A stretch of DNA of 64,000 bases. It comes from Tritrichomonas musculus (lineage: Eukaryota; Parabasalia; Tritrichomonadida; Tritrichomonadidae). The notes beneath the pieces were generated by a model that saw only the letters and a program-made list of their open reading frames with translations, did no database searches and was not told the origin of the DNA. Both the position numbers and the translations under genes were made by a program. Shown here piece after piece: positions 48,830 through 58,281 of this stretch. The stretch spans positions 1,054,001 to 1,118,000 of the forward strand of contig JAPFFF010000034.1 in NCBI GenBank assembly GCA_039105265.1. The letters run 5' to 3'. How positions within the stretch are numbered: the stretch's first letter is position 1; each line of letters opens with the position of its first letter.

Positions 48830-49073
48830 ATGGACCAAGACGAATTAATTTAGAATACCTTACACAATCAGGTCACACAATTATTCACCAAACAGCTGTC
48901 ATCCCAAGAGCTGGGTTTTTGAAGTATCGAACGACGATAAATCATGGTCAATTGTTGATGAAGTGACAAATTGTTCACAATTGAATGGTAACCGACTTAT
49001 TCATACATTCAAAATACAAAAAGAACAATCCAATGATTTCCGCTACATTAGAATTCGTCAGACAGGACCAATT
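48830..49073 (+). pseudogene. Discoidin (F5/8 C)-like host gene fragment
   Basis: The plus strand reads SPNSCHPKSWVFEVSNDDKS, then W, then NGNRLIHTFKI and FRYIRIRQTGP. This is the beta-sandwich pattern of the discoidin/F5-8 type C-like domain common at the ends of trichomonad genes. The domain stops abruptly after RQTGP, where Polinton polymerase sequence begins. The rest of the gene is missing or degraded upstream. It marks the left limit of the Polinton. Confidence 0.55.
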
Positions 49074-50783
49074 CTTTCCTGTAAATTATCTCAATTACCC
49101 TCAATGTTTGACATTCCTGACATACAAAAAGAGATATTTCCATACAAATACTATACTCTTAATCGCCTCCAAACTAACTGTGGCACAATCAACGAAGCAG
49201 GAGAAAATGAAGACAAAATATGGACCGATGAAGACTACAATTTATTCAACGCCAATATCGATAAAATATCTGGCTGCCGAATAGACGAAAACCATTTTGA
49301 CATGTGGAAATATGCAGAATTTTACTGCCAGCAAGACGTTAATATCCTCAGAATCGGATTCAATAAACTGCGTGAAGGATTCATCAAAGACTTCAAAGTC
49401 GACCCATTTAATTTCATCAGCATATCGTCTCTCGCAAACGAAGTCTTCAATCAAAGAGTCTATTATCCTAACCAAAATCTCTATAAATTAGGCGGTCATG
49501 TGAGATATTTTTGCTCAAAGGCGATATATGGAGGTAGATGTATGACGGCATATAACAAGAAATGGCATGTCGAGAAGAATCTCTGCGATTTTGATGCAGT
49601 ATCATTATATCCTTCCGCAATGAGTAGATTATACACAGTTGAAGGAAGTCCAAAGGTAATACAGAATGACCAACTCAACTATAATTTCCTCTCTCAACAA
49701 TCAGCATACATTGTCGAAATCGAAATAACAAAAATATAAAAGCATTATGCATTTCCGTTAATTGTTCAAAAAATAGGGGGTTTAAACAGAAATAACGACT
49801 ATTTGTCCGAAAATCAAACCCTCAAAATAGTTGTTGATAATATTACTTTGGAGGACTTTATTGAGTTTCAGCAAATAGAATTCAATATTCTGAGAGGATA
49901 TTACTGGGATGGAAAGAAAGATTATCGTATTCAAGAATGTATCAGAGAGATATTCGATAAACGACTCGAATATAAGAAGCAGAAGAATCCTTTGCAAAAT
50001 CTCTACAAACTCATCATGAATTCCTGCTACGGCAAAACAATAGAGAGGCCAGTAGATAAAGACTACAAATATCTTCACGAAGGAGATGAACTCGATAAAT
50101 ATTGGGCAAAAAACTATAACAAAATTGTCGAAGATATTCAGTTAAACAACTCTGACATCCATGCAATAAAGACCCTCAAACAAATAGATAATCACTTCAA
50201 TTTCTCTCTTTTAGGCATTCAAGTTCTGTCCATGTCCAAGAGAATAATGAACGAAGTTATGTGTCTTGCTTTCGACATAGGATGCCATATTTATTACCAA
50301 GATACTGATAGTATGCATATAGAATCTGCGGATTTACCGAAACTCGAAAAGGCCTTCCGCGAGAAATATAACCGCGAACTTATCGGGAAAAATTTAGGAC
50401 AATTCCATTCAGATTTCCCAGAAATAAACGGCCACAATGAGATGCCTGAATCTATTGAATCATTCTTCTTGATGAAGAAAATGTATGTAGATAAACTGCA
50501 AGATTCTACTGGAGATATTGACTATATGATACGAGGCAAGGGACTAACTCAGAATTCTATCAAATATAAATTCAACGAGGAGTTTCAAGGAGATGTTATG
50601 AAGCTTTATGAAACACTATATAACGGAAATTCCATCACATTCGACCTAACAAAAGGACAACCTTGCTTCGAAATGAATAAAAATATGACTGTATCGACAA
50701 GAAAAAAATTCGAGAGATGTATCAAAACAGACTATGAAGAAGGAGATATTACCCAATATTTTACCAGTCAATTTTCCACCTAG
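49074..50783 (+). pseudogene. Polinton protein-primed DNA polymerase B (broken)
   Basis: Family B DNA polymerase of the protein-primed type used by Polintons, adenoviruses and related elements. Exonuclease-side sequence (LPSMFDIPDIQKEIFPYKYY) is followed by motif A (DFDAVSLYPSAM), motif B (KLIMNSCYGKT) and motif C (YQDTDSMHI). The region lacks the polymerase N-terminus, since the element begins within it. It is broken, with about one further break. It converges on the integrase gene, with 3' ends overlapping by about 20 bases. Confidence 0.85.
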
Positions 50784-52371
50784 GCATCATTTGTCTCATA
50801 TTTTTTTGTCCCTCTATTTCATACAAACCATTCTTGAACCCAACAACTCTATACTTTCCTGGCTGTACATTGGACCTTCTCTTCATTATTCCATCCTTTT
50901 CATTATACAATTTTACCGACATCCCTTTTGGCAAATAGAATCCTTTACTCGTCATTATGTCATAATTCTCCTTACAGATATTCATCACAATCAACGATTC
51001 CAGCTCTTTATATTCTTGAACCATCCTCGGAGACACACTTTTCCTGGCATATTTTGAGAGTGTTTTATGAGGTGCGTTATTATATTGTCTCACTAATTCT
51101 TCCATTATCGATGGAGTAATTATCCCAATTCCCATATTGTATGCCATATCTCTCAGTGTCCTGATGACTCTATCTATCAGTCCCAAAGAATTGTGCATCG
51201 GGTCTGTTTTTACCTGTTTTTGCTCCTTTTTCATGAAGTCTGGATAGTTTCCCATTCTCATTCTTGGTGCAGTTTGCCATTCTATTCTATGAGCTCTATA
51301 GTATTCTTGTGCCTTTCTTGAGTTAAAAGAACCCTCTCCATCAAACGTCAAGCTCTTTATTACAACGCCAGATTGCAGCAATTTATCGAGGGTTTTCAGG
51401 TATGTCTCTGCTGATTTATTATATTTCGCGAATTTCTGATGCTTTTCTTCTTCTTTCTCTTCTCCAAACAATATCTGGTTGACCAACTCAACATACAAAT
51501 ACCTTGTATTGACATTTATTATGACCAAATAACATAATTTATCAACAAACATCAAATCGATAATATAAGAATTTCTTGATGAAACTTTATGGAGCTGATA
51601 CATCTTCGCGTTCTTTTTCAGCGGAAAGTATGATGTATTCTCGGCTATTTTGACCTGCTTCTCGGGAAACAAATTCTTCAAAGCTCTTATTTTACTCTCT
51701 GCTTTGAACCCAATAATATTTTGCTCCTGAGGAATTTCATAGGTTGAATATGTCGTTGGCTGGAAATAAAATTTATTGACGTATCTATTGTATCTCTCGT
51801 CTTCGGACAAACTACTCTCTCCCCAATCCCTACAGACTCTATTGAATTCCTCTTTATCTAATAGTCTCTCATGATTATAAACAACAAATTTGTTCAATTT
51901 ATCAGTGAATGTATCTCTAAAAATAGGTCTTTTAGGTCTTTGTCTCTTTTCCCATTCCTCAATAAATTCGTCATAAATTTGTCGAATATCATCATCTTGA
52001 ATCACAATTCTCGTATAAACTCTGGACGTATCTTCAAAGAGATATATGTGTTTATTCCCTCCATTTTGCTGAATAAAATCTCTGACAGCACCAAATTGTG
52101 GCCTGTTTTTGTTGGTCAATTTTTGTCTAAACAATTCTTCTTTGGCTCTTTCGCAAGCATCTTTATATCTGGATTCATTGACTCTTTTGATGCCTTCTTT
52201 CAGTTGTTCTATCCTTGCAAAAAGCAATCTATCGATTCTGTCTTGGTTGATTCTCAAGAAATTATTTACGTGTTGAATGTCTGTTCGAGTAAAAGCGTGG
52301 TTATAAGTAAATTTTCTCCCATGATTGAAGCAATAAGAATTATCGTCCATAGAGTCCAAATAGTCGTCCAA
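50761..52371 (-). CDS. Polinton retroviral-type integrase
   Basis: A DDE-type integrase of about 530 residues. The catalytic core has the expected acidic residues: Asp in NSYIIDLMFVDK, Asp in SLTFDGEGSF, and Glu/Asp-helix context in HNSLGLIDRVIRTLRDM. The C-terminal part (YRVVGFKNGLYEIEGQKN) resembles the SH3-like or chromodomain-like tail of Polinton integrases. In the family it cuts and joins element ends into host DNA. It looks whole. The ATG at 52348-52350 is a likely start, and the frame is open further upstream. It is convergent with the polymerase. Confidence 0.85.
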   Translation of the reverse strand: MDDYLDSMDDNSYCFNHGRKFTYNHAFTRTDIQHVNNFLRINQDRIDRLLFARIEQLKEGIKRVNESRYKDACERAKEELFRQKLTNKNRPQFGAVRDFIQQNGGNKHIYLFEDTSRVYTRIVIQDDDIRQIYDEFIEEWEKRQRPKRPIFRDTFTDKLNKFVVYNHERLLDKEEFNRVCRDWGESSLSEDERYNRYVNKFYFQPTTYSTYEIPQEQNIIGFKAESKIRALKNLFPEKQVKIAENTSYFPLKKNAKMYQLHKVSSRNSYIIDLMFVDKLCYLVIINVNTRYLYVELVNQILFGEEKEEEKHQKFAKYNKSAETYLKTLDKLLQSGVVIKSLTFDGEGSFNSRKAQEYYRAHRIEWQTAPRMRMGNYPDFMKKEQKQVKTDPMHNSLGLIDRVIRTLRDMAYNMGIGIITPSIMEELVRQYNNAPHKTLSKYARKSVSPRMVQEYKELESLIVMNICKENYDIMTSKGFYLPKGMSVKLYNEKDGIMKRRSNVQPGKYRVVGFKNGLYEIEGQKNMRQMMPRWKIDW

Positions 52372-52799
52372 AGAGTCTATTTTCTGATTTCCTAGCCATT
52401 CCAGTATCCTCTCAGCTTTATAATTTACTTTTTGTTGAGGGTCAGAAAGGCATCTACAAAATATCCGAATTTTATTACTGGTAATCAGGACAAGTAGTTA
52501 TAGAATGGGGGAATGAAAGGGCAAATACTTTGCCTTGATTTTCGGGTCCGATTTTCAATACGAAGGTTGACCTGTCTTCTAGCATTCATTTTTGGAGTAA
52601 TGTTTCAATACTAGGAGCTCAAACTTGAAAACAGTATATTTTAAGAAAAAGTATCCAAAAATGGGTGTTTTGAAGGGGTTTGGAGGCAAAAATAATGACC
52701 AAATTCAGGCCCATTTTGACGACTAAAGGAAATGTAAAAGAGCAGATTTTAATGAAAAATGGGAGAGGGGTAGATATCAATCTTTTTGTAAGGGATAAT
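52372..52799. other. Spacer inside the Polinton
   Basis: Between the integrase and the small capsid-side gene. GC content is higher than host spacers; part continues the integrase-side frame. Nothing else recognised. Confidence 0.35.
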
Positions 52800-53141
52800 T
52801 TAATAAATTAGTTTTAGAAAAACCTTGAAATTATCTGGTTTAATTTCGTTTCCAAGGCTATCGGTAAACCAAATTCGGAAGTCCCTCTTTGTACCTATAT
52901 ACGAATACTTGCGATTATCATCATTTGGCATCACGTTAGCATACCAGACCAAGCTGTCACAATATTTGTCTCGTTGAATGAATGTTGCATGTACTTCCGT
53001 CTCACCATCAAGGTATCCGTTACAAGTAGCTCTGCAGTATTGGAATACAACATATCGTGGGTTCTTTGAGTAGACAAATTCGATGGGGAATTGATTCTCA
53101 TATGATTCAGTTATGAAATATGTTTTAACAATTGGATCCAT
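52800..53141 (-). CDS. Polinton small beta-rich protein, candidate minor structural protein
   Basis: 113 residues with ATG at 53139-53141, lying just downstream of the major capsid gene on the same strand. The sequence alternates hydrophobic and polar residues (PIEFVYSKNPRYVVFQYC, KDNFKVFLKL-type end), suggesting a beta-sandwich. Position beside the capsid gene suggests a minor capsid or penton-type role, but it is shorter than typical penton proteins. Function is inference; it looks whole. Confidence 0.5.
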   Translation of the reverse strand: MDPIVKTYFITESYENQFPIEFVYSKNPRYVVFQYCRATCNGYLDGETEVHATFIQRDKYCDSLVWYANVMPNDDNRKYSYIGTKRDFRIWFTDSLGNEIKPDNFKVFLKLIY

Positions 53142-53183
53142 TTGATTTCATGCAAAAATAAAGCCATCTACATATTCTTTCAT

Positions 53184-54890
53184 TTAGTAGTATCCATCAG
53201 GTGTTCCATTTGCAAAGTATTTAACGGAACCTCTTGCCCATGTGAAGTATGTGTCTGTGCAAACCCACATTTCGAGCGCTGGAGGGTGTACGTTTGGATT
53301 GTTAACATCAAAGTTATAATATGTATCGTTAGCACCTCTATACAAAGGTTGACCTTTGAATTTGATTGTAACCGTGTTTCCACCAGTATCAACACCATCA
53401 AATACATATCCGGAATTAGTACGTTCAAGCTGGAAGTTGATACAAAAGCTGGTGGCATCAGAGATAGTATTCTTATAACGTGTTCCGTCAGGTGCATTCA
53501 AAGACATTGTCCAAGAATCTTCAAGTTCATGGGATGGTCTGAGAGAGCCATCTAATTCATTACTTATTAATTGATATTGATAGAAACGTGGACCAATAGT
53601 TGAATCAAATTCTGTATCTGGATACTTAACATTGTTGATGGTGAGCTGTACATTCTGGTACATAATATTATCGAAACATGTTATTTCATTAGTTCTTTTT
53701 GGAAACATGACTGTGATGTTGGTAGCATTTGAAAGAGCAATTGATTTAGAAACATCTAGACCTGCATCTGTTGCAAGACCTTGGAAACCTTCACGTACAA
53801 GTTGCTGAGATGGTATGAGAAGAGGTGTGTTGAGTTCACGAATGAGTCCATTGAGGCAGTCAGGTTTGATTCCAAAGCCAGCAAGATCTGATTTCATGGT
53901 TACAATGGTTCCACCACGACAGTTAAGAATTACTTCTTCAGTCTTGTATGCAATGACTTTAGTGGAATCACCAAGGACTGGAAGTGTTTGGAAACCATCA
54001 TTTTGCAAATCATTTGAACCATCATTTGGAGCATCTGCAAGCTTGTATTCAGTTACAATTGTTGCTGGAGAACCAATTTGAGAGAACTTGTTTGAGATTG
54101 TCATGTTGGTTGGAACGTCTTGCTCTATGGTAGAACAGTTAAGGAGTTCTTCAATTTCTTTAACAACAGATGGTTGGACTTGATGCCAAACTAATGCTTC
54201 TGTTGATGATTTAATTTCTTCTTCAATCTCTCCACAAATGGAGTTTGGATAGAGTTGCCAAACTTGGAATGCAAGCTGATCTGTAAAGTAAATGGATGCT
54301 TCAAATGTGACTCTATGAGGTTTACCGTCTGCAAGTAATGTAAGTGGAACGTAAACACCACATACTGAAGGGCTCATGCGAGATGTATTCTCCCACAAAG
54401 AATACCTGTGTTTGGCAGGCTCTTTGGCATCAATTGGTTTGATAGAATTGTATGCAAATGATTCACGAATGAGTTCATCTTGCTGATATTCTTTAAGCAT
54501 AACGTTATCAATCCATAAGCGTGCATCTGAAAAGAGTTCTACAGCATGTTTGAAACCAATGAATATACGATTTAAGTTTGCTGTATCATCATCTAAATGC
54601 AATTCTTTATTAAGTTGGACTACAAGATCAAGCTTTGCTGTGACGAAATTCTTTTCCATTTGTGAGATGGTATGACCTTGATGTGTCCATTTGATTTTAG
54701 TTTTGGTTCCAATTGGCATGGGAGCATCTTTATCATCAACATCTTCTGTAAACCATCCAAATGTATGATCTCCACCATTGTATGCAATGAGATTTCGAAG
54801 TTTTGATTGGAAGAATTTTAAAACATCACCTTCATCATTACCGGTGTTCTTGAGTTGAGCGTTCTGATATGTCATTCTTTGAGCTTGCAT
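53184..54890 (-). CDS. Polinton major capsid protein
   Basis: A 568-residue, beta-rich protein with ATG at 54888-54890. Its length, position between integrase and ATPase, and C-terminal pattern (ISNELDGSLRPSHELEDSW, then YNFDVNNPNVHPPALEMWVC) fit the double jelly-roll major capsid proteins of Polintons in trichomonads. In the family these form a hexagonal capsid lattice. No frame interruption is apparent, so it looks whole. It is divergent from the small basic gene at 54947, with 56 bases between starts serving as a shared upstream region. Confidence 0.75.
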   Translation of the reverse strand: MQAQRMTYQNAQLKNTGNDEGDVLKFFQSKLRNLIAYNGGDHTFGWFTEDVDDKDAPMPIGTKTKIKWTHQGHTISQMEKNFVTAKLDLVVQLNKELHLDDDTANLNRIFIGFKHAVELFSDARLWIDNVMLKEYQQDELIRESFAYNSIKPIDAKEPAKHRYSLWENTSRMSPSVCGVYVPLTLLADGKPHRVTFEASIYFTDQLAFQVWQLYPNSICGEIEEEIKSSTEALVWHQVQPSVVKEIEELLNCSTIEQDVPTNMTISNKFSQIGSPATIVTEYKLADAPNDGSNDLQNDGFQTLPVLGDSTKVIAYKTEEVILNCRGGTIVTMKSDLAGFGIKPDCLNGLIRELNTPLLIPSQQLVREGFQGLATDAGLDVSKSIALSNATNITVMFPKRTNEITCFDNIMYQNVQLTINNVKYPDTEFDSTIGPRFYQYQLISNELDGSLRPSHELEDSWTMSLNAPDGTRYKNTISDATSFCINFQLERTNSGYVFDGVDTGGNTVTIKFKGQPLYRGANDTYYNFDVNNPNVHPPALEMWVCTDTYFTWARGSVKYFANGTPDGYY

Positions 54891-54946
54891 TAAAAAAGAT
54901 TCGTGTGAAGTTACATTTTTGAGATTTTAATACAAACCCAAAGAAA

Positions 54947-55273
54947 ATGGCATTCGGGACCTGGTTTAAGAACTTGCTGGTGAAAGGAAAGAATTTCATA
55001 AAGAAAGCATCTCCATACATTCGTAAGGGAATTGAAATAGCACGAAAAGTTGGACCTATGTTTGGTGATACAGTTGGCGGCATCGTTAATAGTATTGCTA
55101 ATGGAGCTGATTACTTACTCAATAAAGTTGCTCCAAACGAGCCTCCTAAAGCAAAACCTGTATACAAACCTTTACCAATAGACTTTTCAAATTATTCTAA
55201 CAATAAGGTGGAAATGATACAAAAGCCAATATTAGGTGGAAATAAAGGGCGTTTGAATCCAATCTTGAAGTGA
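54947..55273 (+). CDS. Polinton small basic amphipathic protein
   Basis: 108 residues. A basic amphipathic N-terminus (MAFGTWFKNLLVKGKNFIKK) is followed by a Gly/Ala-rich helix and a Pro-rich tail ending GGNKGRLNPILK. Small basic proteins of this type occur beside capsid genes in Polintons and adenoviruses, where they act as core or membrane-active minor proteins (inference from position and composition). Looks whole. Confidence 0.6.
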   Translation: MAFGTWFKNLLVKGKNFIKKASPYIRKGIEIARKVGPMFGDTVGGIVNSIANGADYLLNKVAPNEPPKAKPVYKPLPIDFSNYSNNKVEMIQKPILGGNKGRLNPILK

Positions 55274-55328
55274 TTTAAATGAGTCCATTGATGGTTTAAT
55301 GTGATTGTTTATTTTTATGTGACATCAA

Positions 55329-55691
55329 ATGGAAGTAAAAGTGATTGGACCCATTAAAGAATATTTGAAAACATTTAATACTCCAGATGAATTCAACCTG
55401 TGGTATGCTAAAAATAAAGACGAGATTGATAAGATTACGACTCATAAACTTAATAAAATGTATTACATTGAGGGATATCGTATTACCAAAATCAAAGGTG
55501 TACTTTGTCTAAAGAAAGCTGTCAAGAAACAGGTAGATGATTCGCCAATTGATCATTGCAAAGCAAGTACGCAGTATGAAAATGAGTCTGCAATCTTGGA
55601 TATACAGAATGAAATAGAGCAACTCAAAAGTGATATTCTTGCAATCAAGACAGCTATCAACGACATTGTTAAAGCAATTAATGGTGAATGA
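55329..55691 (+). CDS. Polinton small protein with coiled-coil end
   Basis: 120 residues. The N-terminal half is a compact domain (EYLKTFNTPDEFNLWYAKNK, then YRITKIKGVLCLKK) and the C-terminal third a heptad-like helix (ILDIQNEIEQLKSDILAIKT). No family recognised. It sits between the basic structural protein and the packaging ATPase and is probably a virion or assembly factor, which is only a guess. Looks whole. Confidence 0.55.
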   Translation: MEVKVIGPIKEYLKTFNTPDEFNLWYAKNKDEIDKITTHKLNKMYYIEGYRITKIKGVLCLKKAVKKQVDDSPIDHCKASTQYENESAILDIQNEIEQLKSDILAIKTAINDIVKAINGE

Positions 55692-55822
55692 TATTCTTAA
55701 AACCTTTTTTGCAAATATTTTTGAATTTATTTTCATTAGAATTTTAGGTTCGCCATATTTTGGGCACACCCATTTTGAGACTTTTGCAAGCCTATGTTTG
55801 CATCCATTTTAATTAACTGTAA

Positions 55823-56524
55823 ATGTATAATCAAAGCTTTACGACTTCGTTTGGGAATCAAGACTCATTCAGCTACGTTCATGATATGGTTAGAGATTGC
55901 TTGAGAAGAAATAAAGGGCAAGTCACGAATGCATTGATCAGAAAGATTCACAAAGACATCAATATTTACTATAATTCTGTGAATATATTCGTTGGCAAAC
56001 AAGGTTCCGGAAAGACGTTATCAGCAATTGAAGAAATCATTAAAATAGCTTCAATTCCAAATGCAGCACATCTTCTCATATATGTATCCAAAACAGGTGA
56101 ACAGAAAGATGTTACATTTGAGTCGTTGAGGGAACTCATTGAAATACCAATAGCATATGTTTCCCAAGAGAATGCAGAAGAATATGTTAATGCATTATTG
56201 AATTATAAGCAACTATATTACACAATAAGGAAGGAGCATTTAGAGAATCAAATCATTGATGAGCAACGAATCGAGATATTCAAAGCATTGAAAGTTAATG
56301 ATTTTCGTGCACCAATGTTGCATACCTTGATACTATTTGATGATATTGCTAATAACAAATTACTTGCAAATGAGAAATCATATTTCAACAATCTGATGAC
56401 TACATGTCGACATAATCATATATCATTCTTCTTGAATGTCCAGTTCTGGAAATCACTATCAACAACCATTAAATCAAATGTCTCTACTGTATTCGTGTTT
56501 GGAACTTATTCAAAAGAGCAGTAG
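55823..56524 (+). CDS. Polinton genome-packaging ATPase (FtsK/HerA type)
   Basis: 233 residues with Walker A GKQGSGKT (about residues 58-65) and Walker B LILFDDIAN (about 171-179), followed by a conserved region (FNNLMTTCRHNHISFFLNVQ). This is the A32-like packaging ATPase of Polintons and large DNA viruses, which pumps the genome into the capsid. It follows the structural genes closely. It ends just before a GC-rich hairpin block. Looks largely whole, although on the short side for the family. Confidence 0.8.
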   Translation: MYNQSFTTSFGNQDSFSYVHDMVRDCLRRNKGQVTNALIRKIHKDINIYYNSVNIFVGKQGSGKTLSAIEEIIKIASIPNAAHLLIYVSKTGEQKDVTFESLRELIEIPIAYVSQENAEEYVNALLNYKQLYYTIRKEHLENQIIDEQRIEIFKALKVNDFRAPMLHTLILFDDIANNKLLANEKSYFNNLMTTCRHNHISFFLNVQFWKSLSTTIKSNVSTVFVFGTYSKEQ

Positions 56525-56720
56525 TAGTATACGTCAGGCTGTGGTTCGCTTCTCTCCCCCAGCCTAACCTGCTCGCAGCCAAGCTCAGGCACGCCTTCGC
56601 TTGGAGCTTCGCATACGGCTGCGGTCGCTACTCTCCCACAGACCTAACGCCTTGTGTCAATTCTGTCACGCTATGACACAATTTCCACAAGCTTCTATAC
56701 TAGGCGTCAGATTTTGTGTC
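56525..56720. repeat. GC-rich hairpin block after the ATPase
   Basis: GC-rich DNA with several hairpins: CAGGCTG...CAGCCT, AGCTCAGGC...CTTGGAGCT, and a perfect TTGTGTCA/TGACACAA pair (about 56651-56681). Outer TAGTATA and TATACTA copies (about 56527 and 56694) enclose it. Its style is like the block at 13741-14175, which begins with AGTATAGGCT/AGCCTATACT. It could be a small inserted element or a terminator-like structure. Confidence 0.5.
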
Positions 56721-56889
56721 AGTAACGTGACCAAATATTTACCTTCATAAGTATAATACCATTAAGAACCTAGTAAACATACAAGCATCTACTTATCATT
56801 GAAAACACAACACCCTCATAAGCACAAATACACATCCAATTAAATACACATCATTTGTTTTCTTTTTTTTTGTTTTTATTCTTGTCCAA
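56721..56889 (+). promoter_or_regulatory. Upstream region of the helicase gene
   Basis: A stretch poor in G on the plus strand, ending in TCATTTGTTTTC and a T-run about 40 bases before the ATG at 56890. TCATTT fits the initiator pattern, so this is a plausible promoter for the helicase. Confidence 0.4.
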
Positions 56890-58281
56890 ATGACAACCAA
56901 GCAGTATGTTGACTGGAATGTGTTTGAGAGCCTTCCCGTTAAATCATATGAGATAACTTATACTAAAAGTGCGGAAGAAGAGATAACCATAGAGAAAGCC
57001 ATAAAGAAGTTCATCTGCCAAGCGCCTATTGGTTCAGGAAAATCAACAGCAATAAGGAAATGGATCTATAACACAGTACCTGATAACAAGTTCATACTCA
57101 TTGTACCTACCATTAACATCGCTGCGGAGTTCTACTCTAAGTTGTATGTAGCATTAAACAACAATCACCCCGAGAACATAGATGAAATGATAAAGTTATG
57201 TGTAAAGGAAGGGGCGTTTAAAGAGTTTAAGGAAGCCATCAAGCACTTTATACCTGTTGTTATAACTACATTCTCTACCGCATCTAAGTGTCTTGGAGGA
57301 ATCATAGAGCATTTCTATCACCACCAAATAGATTTCAACAGTGAATACACACTCCTTATTGATGAAGCACACCTACTACTAGAACACATATCGTTAATAG
57401 AGATCTGTAGAGAGTTTAATAAAGTAGGCTTGATTACTGCTACAGCATCTGACATTTCTTGTTTATCAGTCTTTGAAGAATACGAAAAGATAAACCCATT
57501 AGCCGACATCAAATACCACAGAACGATATATCTATACAAGCTGAGAAGCAATATGCAAGAGCAAAGAGAGACTATAGCTAAGCAAGTACTAGAAGAGATA
57601 AAGAGGTATGATAAGATATTAATTAAGATAGAAGACAAGAATGAATGTGAACGATTAAAGGAGTGTATCGACAATGACCTTAATAAAGCATTGTACAACT
57701 CTGATAAGAAGGAAGTAGAGATAAGTGATGAAGGCAAGTTTGTTAGCACGGAGGACGTTGATATAGTTATTGCTACTTCATGTATCCAATCAGGTCAGTC
57801 ACTGAAGGAAAATCTATTGTCTATATTCATTCAGACCCAATTAGATACCGTATCATCAGTTGAACAGTTTGTAGGACGAAACAGGAACCAGAATTCAACA
57901 GCTTATCTTTACATGAGACAAGTAAAGGTACCAGAAGAGAAGTTTACATACAAGGTAGCCAAGAACAGATATAAGACAAGATTAAATCAATTGAGAGCTA
58001 ATGCATGGCAATCAATGGACAAAGATTCATGGATAAGATACATGAGCAAGATTGGAGAAGTTATTGTTGAAGAGACAGAACAGGAGGAAGAAACAAATAA
58101 GGATACAATAATGATAAACGAAAATGATTTGAACAGAGAGTTTAATTGCAAAAAACAGTTATATCAGCACTTTGGGTTTAAAAACGAGAAGGATGTACCT
58201 GAGGGATATGAAATAAGAAGTAGATATAACAGAGAGAAAGGTAAAATGCAAAGAGTATATAATTTAGTTAAGATAGAGTAA
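56890..58281 (+). CDS. SF2 helicase carried in the Polinton
   Basis: 463 residues with superfamily 2 helicase motifs in order: Walker A APIGSGKST (about 46-54), motif Ia region FILIVPTINIA, motif II LLIDEAH (about 155-161), motif III TATAS (about 188-192), and motif VI-like SVEQFVGRNRNQ (about 320-331). The C-terminal region is basic and may bind DNA. The nearest remembered type is the origin-binding (Herpes_ori_bp-like) helicase group of large DNA viruses; this is tentative. It is not among the core Polinton genes, so it may be an accessory replication gene. It looks whole, and its codon use is less AT-biased than in host genes. Confidence 0.75.
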   Translation: MTTKQYVDWNVFESLPVKSYEITYTKSAEEEITIEKAIKKFICQAPIGSGKSTAIRKWIYNTVPDNKFILIVPTINIAAEFYSKLYVALNNNHPENIDEMIKLCVKEGAFKEFKEAIKHFIPVVITTFSTASKCLGGIIEHFYHHQIDFNSEYTLLIDEAHLLLEHISLIEICREFNKVGLITATASDISCLSVFEEYEKINPLADIKYHRTIYLYKLRSNMQEQRETIAKQVLEEIKRYDKILIKIEDKNECERLKECIDNDLNKALYNSDKKEVEISDEGKFVSTEDVDIVIATSCIQSGQSLKENLLSIFIQTQLDTVSSVEQFVGRNRNQNSTAYLYMRQVKVPEEKFTYKVAKNRYKTRLNQLRANAWQSMDKDSWIRYMSKIGEVIVEETEQEEETNKDTIMINENDLNREFNCKKQLYQHFGFKNEKDVPEGYEIRSRYNREKGKMQRVYNLVKIE

